Assembly (NCBI GenBank): GCA_013396655.1
Contig: WBMV01002763.1
Location: 372,573 to 436,572 of the forward strand
Direction: 5' to 3'
DNA: 64,000 nt
From: Campylorhamphus procurvoides
Lineage: Eukaryota; Chordata; Aves; Passeriformes; Dendrocolaptidae
Part shown: positions 57,729-64,000 of the stretch, piece after piece
Layout of the letters: each line of letters starts with the position of its first letter
Position numbering within the stretch: position 1 is the first letter of the stretch
Translations under genes and position numbers: made by a program
The notes under the pieces: model-generated
What the model saw: the letters and a program-made list of their open reading frames with translations, nothing else
Told to the model about the DNA's origin: nothing
Databases searched by the model: none

Positions 57729-57764
57729 CAAAAACAAAAAAAAAAAAAAACAAACAAAAAAAAG
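57729..57764. repeat. A-rich low-complexity tract
   Basis: Nearly pure A, broken only by single C bases and one G. No retrotransposed sequence is recognised upstream, so it is not evidence of a processed pseudogene. Confidence 0.85.
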
Positions 57765-58279
57765 AGGCACATTCTCTTTCGACACAGAGGTAATCAAATA
57801 TCTCGGCTGTGTTGCTGCTGATGGGTTTCACCTGATTAAATTCCTGCTGGAAGGGCAAACACATTTGTGAGCTGAGAGTGTTGAAAGGGCGTAACAGCAT
57901 AAAAACCACCGTGCAGCAGCGAAATCCTGACAGTCAAGAGGTTAACTGCAAAGTAGAATGAAACATTTAAAACCAATCACTACTTATTGTCAATTATTTG
58001 CAAATGTGTAGATAAACAAAGTGAATGGATGTGGTATTTTCCTTTCAACAGTCTGAATACATGTCACCAGTAAGTAGAGAAATTTGGTTATTATTAAGTA
58101 AATGAAGTAAATAGAGTAGTGGAAAATACAGTACATCTTTAAAGAATGAAGAACCTCTATTTCTGAGTGAAGGAATAGGCAAGAGTGGAATTTCAGTCAT
58201 TGCCCCGTGATTGAATCTTTCCATGGCAATGGCCACTGCACTCACAGCTGAAGAATGGGGTTTTTATGGACTGCTGGCT

Positions 58280-58520
58280 GCTTTTAATTCCTTTAGAGCA
58301 CATTAAAATATAGTCAGTCTTGTAGCCATTTTAACCTTGTTTTGCACAAATGATTGAACTTGAAATTCAGTGACTTAAATGGCCCATGGAAGATATCATT
58401 AAGAATTGCTGTAGTGGATTTTTTTTTAAAAACTTGCAATGCATTTAATTATTAATGTCCCTCTATCATTTATGGCCCATTGTTTTTGAGATTTTTCAAC
58501 ATCTTTCACCTTACCTGTTC
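58280..58520. promoter_or_regulatory. Candidate conserved noncoding element
   Basis: Dense in slowly evolving-looking words such as 'gcatttaattattaatgtcc' and 'tttatggcccattgttttt' (a SOX-type CATTGTT beside a TTTATGG word like those bound by posterior HOX or CDX proteins). Inference from word content. Confidence 0.22.
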
Positions 58521-59142
58521 AAAGAGTTACAGGAACCATAACAAAAAATTCCAGATACAAATCATTCGCAGTTATCACTAGAACTTGCAATAGCCCAGAG
58601 TGCCTATACTTGGAGTTTTATATCCAAGGTTAGGATCAAAAACAACCTGAGGACAACATTTCCACATACATAAGACACTCAGTTCTGAGATTCTATAGGC
58701 TCATAGACCATAGAATATACTTTTCATGCACATCCATATGCATTATTTCAGTCGTTCTTCCTTTAAGATAAGATGACCCCTGAAAATAATTGTATTTATG
58801 TTTTTTGGATCTACAGTACCAACGGGGGAATGCAAGTTAACCACATGATTTTCAGTAACAAGAGGGGGTTTGTAACCTTCACACATTATTAATTTTCATA
58901 AGGTGGCCTTGAACAACTCTGGTGTTGTCAGGTTTAAATCTGTTAGGTGCAGACGTTGATGTCCTTTCTGTGAAATCCAACAGCAGAGTGACAAGCAGGA
59001 CTGGCCTTGTAAATCAAAAAGGAAAAAATTATCCCCTAAACACTACCCCCACTCATCTGGCCAGTGCTTGTCTTTTACTTCTCTATTTGCCTTTTATTTC
59101 ATGTATGCTAAAACAATACCTTTTGTAACACCCCTGAAGGAA
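58521..59142. other. Unique DNA, no gene seen
   Basis: 'tgagattctataggctcata' (58687-58706) is faintly CR1-tail-like but too weak to call. A 68-codon plus frame at 58922-59128 is not recognised. Confidence 0.5.
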
Positions 59143-59481
59143 TCAAAGATGATCTGGTTTCTTCTTCTGTACAAAAGAACTGTAAGAAAAAAACACTAAA
59201 CCAAGAGTTACCTCTTTGTCTTTCTCTGAATCGTTAGCTGTTCCGTAAATAAAACTAGACCAGATCTCCCAACAAACCTCTTCCCTCTGGTTGGTATTCC
59301 CCAGCTGTACAACAAAAAGTAAATTCTTGTTTCTTGTCATGGTATAATTTGCCCCAACCTCATCGGAACAGCCCCAAACCAACAGGAGTGCTCTGAGTGT
59401 CACCACCATCCCCTCCAGTATCCAAAGGGAATAAGCTGGAGCCTGGAATTGAGTTGAAGGAGCAGCCAGGTGAAAAGACAC
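59143..59481 (-). other. Unassigned minus-strand frame with signal-peptide-like start
   Basis: Open for 113 codons including the stop; the first ATG (residue 25, at 59409) begins MVVTLRALLLVWGCSDEVGA, a basic-then-hydrophobic run typical of a secretion signal. It is followed by NYT and NDS glycosylation sequons and a CW pair (residues 70-71). A donor-like GAGGTAAC lies at about 59214-59207. Two readings are possible: a first exon of a secreted protein, or a fossil of the start of a retroviral envelope gene, whose surface subunit also starts with a signal peptide and has a CW pair. I recognise no family with confidence. No LTR or pol-like sequence was seen close by, and chance is quite possible. 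Confidence 0.2.
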
Positions 59482-60898
59482 GTGTTGAAGCTCTCAAGTG
59501 ACCCAGAGCCAGAAAAGTTCAGGTTAAAGAGCTATTGCACAAGTCACCATAATATTTTCAAGCTCAAGTCAGTGCTATGTAAATCAATACAGCACAAAAT
59601 ATCATCCCTTTGGCAAAAATAAAACCCAACAAACAGAAAGTTATATCAGAGGGAGAGAAGTAAATAGCAGATCTGCGAGCCAAAAAAACAACTCTGCACA
59701 CTTATCAAATAATGTCATTTGTCTATGACTTGAGTTTTCTGTGGAAGTGCTGATTTATACAGATTTACACAGCCTGTGAGACTGCGTTAAGATCACCAAT
59801 TGAATCCAGTCTCACCTATTTTCTTTCCAGATGTTTGATGAAAATTATCTGACAAGAGACCATAAAGCATAGGGCTCCTGATACCTAAGAATGTGTTCTT
59901 CCCTTTCCTGGGCATGCTCTCAAACAATCCTAATTATTCCGAAATATCCATTTAGCGTCTTCCAGTGGAGAATTAAATGGCACAACTCACATCAGCTTTG
60001 ATACCAAAAAAGCAGAAATACAATATGAAAAAACAGGATACAGTGTTGTGTACACCTTAAAGGCTTGGACACAAAGCAGGATGAGACACACAGAACTTTT
60101 TAAGTTCTTTATAACTTGGTCTTGATGCTGTTTAACAACCCAAAGAAACAACAGAATGCACTGGCTCAGAGAAGAAAAAAGTCATGTTAATATGTTCAAA
60201 GCAACAAGGAGAGCAAATATTGCAAATAGTTTTCATTGCACATACTTTTCTCATCTATGCATTTCAGTAAAGGTGTATTTTCTACTGACAAAGGCTGAGA
60301 TAACAGTGAAACTTAAATATTAAGTAAAACAAATCTGAATCTGCTTCAGCTTCACAAATATGACACTAAATGGCATGAATGTCTCCATTTTGAAGAACAT
60401 TTCTGTGGAACCACCTTAGAAATAAAGCAATGAAAGCTTTTTTTATGTATCCTGATACAAATTTGGATTTACTTACAAAAAGAAAGCCCACAAAGAACAT
60501 CAGTAACCAGTTAACCACAACAGCTCAGAACCGTGCACATTATTTACCCATTTTTATCTATCCCCAAAGTGCAGAACTAAAACTTGTCTTCCAACTTTTT
60601 AACAAATGCATTTTCATTTTCAGTCTCATCTTCCTTTCCAAGCTGTGATTGAGCTCAGGCTGGGAAAGCATTCCAGGGAAACATCACACTTGTTCTGTGG
60701 ATGTATTTCCATCCTCCTGTTGCCTTTTGCTGTCCTATGTTTTCACAAAATCATGGGAATCTTATTAGAAACTGTTTTCCAAAGAAGCTTTGCAATTCCT
60801 TGGGCATATTGAAATGCAGGGAAAAAAACAAACAAGTCTGGTCCTACAGGTTTCTTTCAGAGCTGGGAATGCAGAGGCAGCAGCTTCCATCGGTAAAT
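59482..60898. other. Unique AT-rich DNA, no gene seen
   Basis: An acceptor-like 'cacctattttctttccag' ends at 59832 and is followed by a frame that stops after 13 codons; not called. No repeat family recognised. Confidence 0.5.
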
Positions 60899-60942
60899 GT
60901 ATATATATATATACATATATATATATGTGTGTGTGTGTGTGT
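60899..60942. repeat. (TA)n then (TG)n microsatellite
   Basis: About 13 TA units, with one CA interruption, run into nine TG units. Mirror arrangement with the (CA)n(TA)n tract at 61232-61257. Confidence 0.95.
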
Positions 60943-61231
60943 CTGGTAATTCAGTACAAGGAGAACAGAATGTATTTTCTATACAGGAAGTAAAAAAATC
61001 AAAACAAAAGTATGGAACAGCCAAGAATAGCCCCAAAATTTCTGCACAGTAACAAAGAGAAACCAAAGCTTTCAAAGTAAAATAAGAACTTTTACAGAGT
61101 CCTTTTCTTCTTATGCATTCAGTGCCAAATCCATGATTGCTCTGTCACCTCCATTTATCCTTCCTGTTACATTGGTAATAAAAGGGCAATTACTACTATA
61201 TCTATTATCACTATATTTAGATTACTACATA
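60943..61231. other. Unique AT-rich DNA between two microsatellites
   Basis: Nothing recognised. Confidence 0.55.
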
Positions 61232-61257
61232 ACACACACACACACACATATATATAT
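61232..61257. repeat. (CA)n then (TA)n microsatellite
   Basis: Nine CA units followed by about four TA units; reverse-complement order of the tract 290 bp upstream. Confidence 0.93.
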
Positions 61258-63890
61258 GTAAACTGTCTGCTTATTCATTCCTTTACCTAAATGTGATCTC
61301 ACATCACAGACTAATCTATAAAAAAGTTTTCCCAAGGGGTTTAAAATGTCCCTGCACAATACTCATTATAAATGGGAAATTAATGAGCAAAAGTTCCTTC
61401 AAGACTCCCTCCAGTTTCCCAGAGACTCAAGATTAAAATTTTTAAAATGCATGCAAGCTCGTTTTGATATGTTACAGTCTTTGGCAATAAATAAGTCATG
61501 GTATTTCTCAAAATTGTTATTAAATTATTCTGCTGGTGTTTTTGTCATTCTGAATATTGCTAGAACATCTCTCCACACTGCCTAGCACAGTAAACACTCA
61601 CATTACATCACCCTTACAAAATTCTGGTATTAAATTAATAGGGCTAGGAGTGGTTGCAGATCCTGCTCAAGAGGATGCACAGAGAGGACGGGAATTCCAA
61701 ATTTAGACAGGCCCTAATGATAACTGAAAACAAGTAAATAAAGAAATAAATAGATGGAAAATAAATTCTAGGTCTAATCATCCTAGTAAGAAATAATGCC
61801 AAACTGCAGAAGGAAAAAAGTGATTGCCTTTTTTTTTTGATATTAGATGTACAGACCATCAGGAGATGCTGCAAACTGCAGCAGAATAAACTTAACAAGT
61901 TATTTTGATTCTAAAGCAGGCACAATGGTCTTCAGCTTAAATTACTGTACGGGCAATAGAAAATCTAATTGTGCTAAATTCCTACTTTAGGAAAAATAAT
62001 GCAGCAAGATCTCAACAGAATAAGAACTTAAACCCCGCTAAAGGACATGAATATCTTCAAGGAACAACCAAGTATCTTTCCCATTTTTTTATTTCTGTTG
62101 TCCTTTTTGAGGTCCCAGTGGCATCACGGATTTCCTACGTGCTGAAAGATCTACAAAAAGTCCCATTTCAGCTCACTCTTGTATTTCCAAAAGGATAAGA
62201 GGCAGAAGAGATGCAGCATCACTTGTACTGCAATTTACTTACAGTACATAAGACATTTCAAGCAAATTTACTTTCTCATTATACTTGAAATATATAAAAA
62301 ACCAGAAAGCCAAGCTATGAGATTGATCCCTTTTTCCTGTTGCACAAACTCACAGGAAAACTCCATTTCTCTCAATTTCTCACCTAATTCCACTTGATGC
62401 TGCGGAAATGTGTTGCTGGGGGGAACCACATGAAACTCCACATCCTTTGGTCAAAACGTGAGATAAAGATTATTTTCACTGCCTGTAAGAATACTTGTGG
62501 ATATATAAATACTGTATTTTTTGCTTCAGTCATACAAAATACTAATCCATTGATCAGGTGCTAAACAGCAATGACAAAGTTTCATGTTTCCTCTGCAAGA
62601 AAATCACAGCTCAAATGACACAGCACATAATGGCATTATGTGGCATTACTTAAGAATATCAGAAAAGGGAATTTTGGGAATGCAGTTTTTCTTCTTTCAT
62701 CATTACTAACAGATTTCTTTAAAGCAAAGCATTAGAGAACATTTCCATTCCCTTAATGCAGAGTTAACCATTGGTTTTTTGTGCATTCCAGTCCAAGGAG
62801 GGGGTAATAACCGAGCTCATTGGGTGTGTGGGAGGGGGTACAAGGAATGTGCTCAGGGCTGAGCATATTTAAAGGAGGGCTGAGAAGTTTTCTGGTGAAA
62901 GGCTCTGTTGATAAATGGTGGTTGGGAGAAGAAAATTGGTTATTCAATGAACAAAGTGGTGTGTAATTTATTTTACTTCATTAGATGCTGAATTCTTCAA
63001 ACACTGCTAGGAATTAGAATGCTTTGAAACTAATTATTGTAAGTACATTTAATCATAGCTTTGAAGTTACTTTCTACACAGCACACTCTTTTTGATTAAA
63101 TTTTATCTTTCTGCCATTCTACTGCAAGTACCCAGTTCAAGGGCAGAAGGGGAGAAAAAAACACCCTATCAAATGTTATAAATAAAAACAACAATAAATT
63201 TTGCTGGTTTTCCTCTGAAGTATTTCCATAATCTCCCATTGCTACAAGTGTACCAGTCCCCACAGAAACTCGAGCACAATTTTGAATAAAATCAAATTAT
63301 CACAAAATTAAACAATTATGTTATTATATATGGTACAAATAATTGCAAGCAGAGAAGTAGAATAGCAGGAGGCACAAAGATGAACTTAAATGCACTTGCA
63401 AGGTGCATGGATTTGTTGAAGCAAAAATGAGAGTTTAATACACTCTCTTTGTACACACAGTACGGGTAATTCAAGCCCTCAGCAACATGATATTTCTCCT
63501 TATCATGATAAATGAAGGCTGAAAGAAGCAATTCTGCTTTGAACTTGCTTCCTGCTTGAAAGGAAATTTTGGTTCAGTGATTTAAGCCAGACAGAGCTCC
63601 ATGAATCTCCTCCCTAATCCTGAGCTTGACTTGGACACAGGTAACTGGAAATTGGATCCCTCTGATGAGAGAATGCAAATGTAGCCTTGCTGATCTCCCC
63701 CATTTCCAGGCACCTCTCCCATCTTGCACTTCAGTGATTTAACTGGATTTTAATTGGTTCTGGACAAAGCTCTAACGGAAGAGAAAAGATAGTTTTATAC
63801 TCTTTTCTCTGAGTATTTTTCCTGTCTTTCCTTTCGTTATGCAAAACACTGATAAAATAGTGCAGGCAATATGCATTACATAAGGTAAGT
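61258..63890. other. Unique AT-rich DNA, no gene seen
   Basis: Frames of 64-84 codons (61346-61585, 61644-61898, 61971-62198, 63316-63531) lie in AT-rich sequence with no domain. T run at 61829-61838. 62790-62945 is slightly GC-richer. No transposon recognised. Confidence 0.5.
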
Positions 63891-64000
63891 CCCATCCCTG
63901 GAAGTGTCCAAGGCCAGGTTGGATGGGGCTTGGAGCAACCTGGGCTGGTGGGAGGTGTCCCTGCCCATGGCAGGGGTGGAATGAGATGGGCTTTAAGGTC
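63891..64000 (+). mobile_element. CR1 LINE fragment, cut by window edge
   Basis: 'cccatccctggaagtgtcca' through 'ccaggttggatggggcttgg' and 'gtccctgcccatggcagggg' to 'gggctttaaggtc', where the window ends just before the tail. Little diverged, the same young type as 1076, 2450 and 10833. Confidence 0.95.

Larger units (their letters stand above)
56709..58279. other. Unique DNA, GC-richer block at 57190-57720
   Basis: 57199-57712 is open for 140-155 codons on both strands at once without a recognised domain, which argues for base composition as the cause. A-rich tracts at 57126-57139 and 57729-57764. The decamer tandem at 57401-57430 is listed separately. Confidence 0.5.

Noticed and set aside
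57729..57764. Poly-A tract as the end of a processed pseudogene
   Set aside because: No coding or UTR-like sequence from a known gene could be recognised upstream, and the tract is C-interrupted low complexity.
58687..58706. CR1-tail-like 'tgagattctataggctcata'
   Set aside because: Too short, with no upstream CR1 block.
1..64000. tRNA, rRNA, snRNA, CRISPR, operons or CpG-island promoter
   Set aside because: Looked for by eye on both strands; no characteristic box, array or CpG-dense stretch was seen.

Overview
The window looks like passerine (songbird) nuclear DNA that is either intergenic or the inside of a very long intron. The evidence is at least 18 pieces of the CR1 LINE family (most with the bird-typical 3' end), one bird-type ERVL solo LTR, a few very old MIR-like SINE remnants, short TG/TA microsatellites, AT-rich base composition and no CpG-rich promoter-like stretch. 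I found no confident protein-coding gene, tRNA, rRNA or CRISPR array. The longest open frames lie in GC-rich CR1 copies or in ordinary unique DNA, are often open on both strands, and match no family I recognise. The absence of bacterial-style gene layout, and the splice-like and repeat signals, fit a vertebrate genome. Layout. 1-11 kb is CR1-rich (seven young-looking pieces plus a fossil reverse-transcriptase segment near 3.9 kb). 11-22.8 kb has no recognised CR1; it holds conserved-looking AT-rich stretches (14.5-15.0 and 17.7-18.06 kb) and two of the better splice-acceptor-like signals (20.13 kb plus strand, 21.86 kb minus strand). 22.9-31.6 kb is again CR1-rich, with two roughly 500-bp copies (26.5-27.0 and 31.1-31.6 kb) and a MIR remnant at 25.1 kb. 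From 31.6 to 54.6 kb there is a 23-kb run without a recognised CR1, broken only by the solo LTR at 44.3-44.8 kb and MIR remnants at 34.9, 49.2 and 54.2 kb; this run also has the perfect 19-bp inverted repeat at 38.6 kb and a 95-codon open, exon-like stretch at 40.2-40.5 kb. 54.6-64 kb has four more CR1 pieces, a decamer tandem, a mirrored pair of TA/TG microsatellites and a short minus-strand frame with a signal-peptide-like start at 59.1-59.5 kb. Nothing here forms an operon or pathway. The items most worth checking are the 19-bp perfect hairpin, the exon-like frame at 40.2 kb, the signal-peptide-like frame at 59.4 kb, the AP-1/GATA/FOX-like cluster at 17.7-18.06 kb, and the CR1 distribution (14 plus-strand against 4 minus-strand pieces, with a 23-kb gap). 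I did not find a convincing undescribed biological system. All family assignments rest on recognising sequence by eye, with no alignment or database search.
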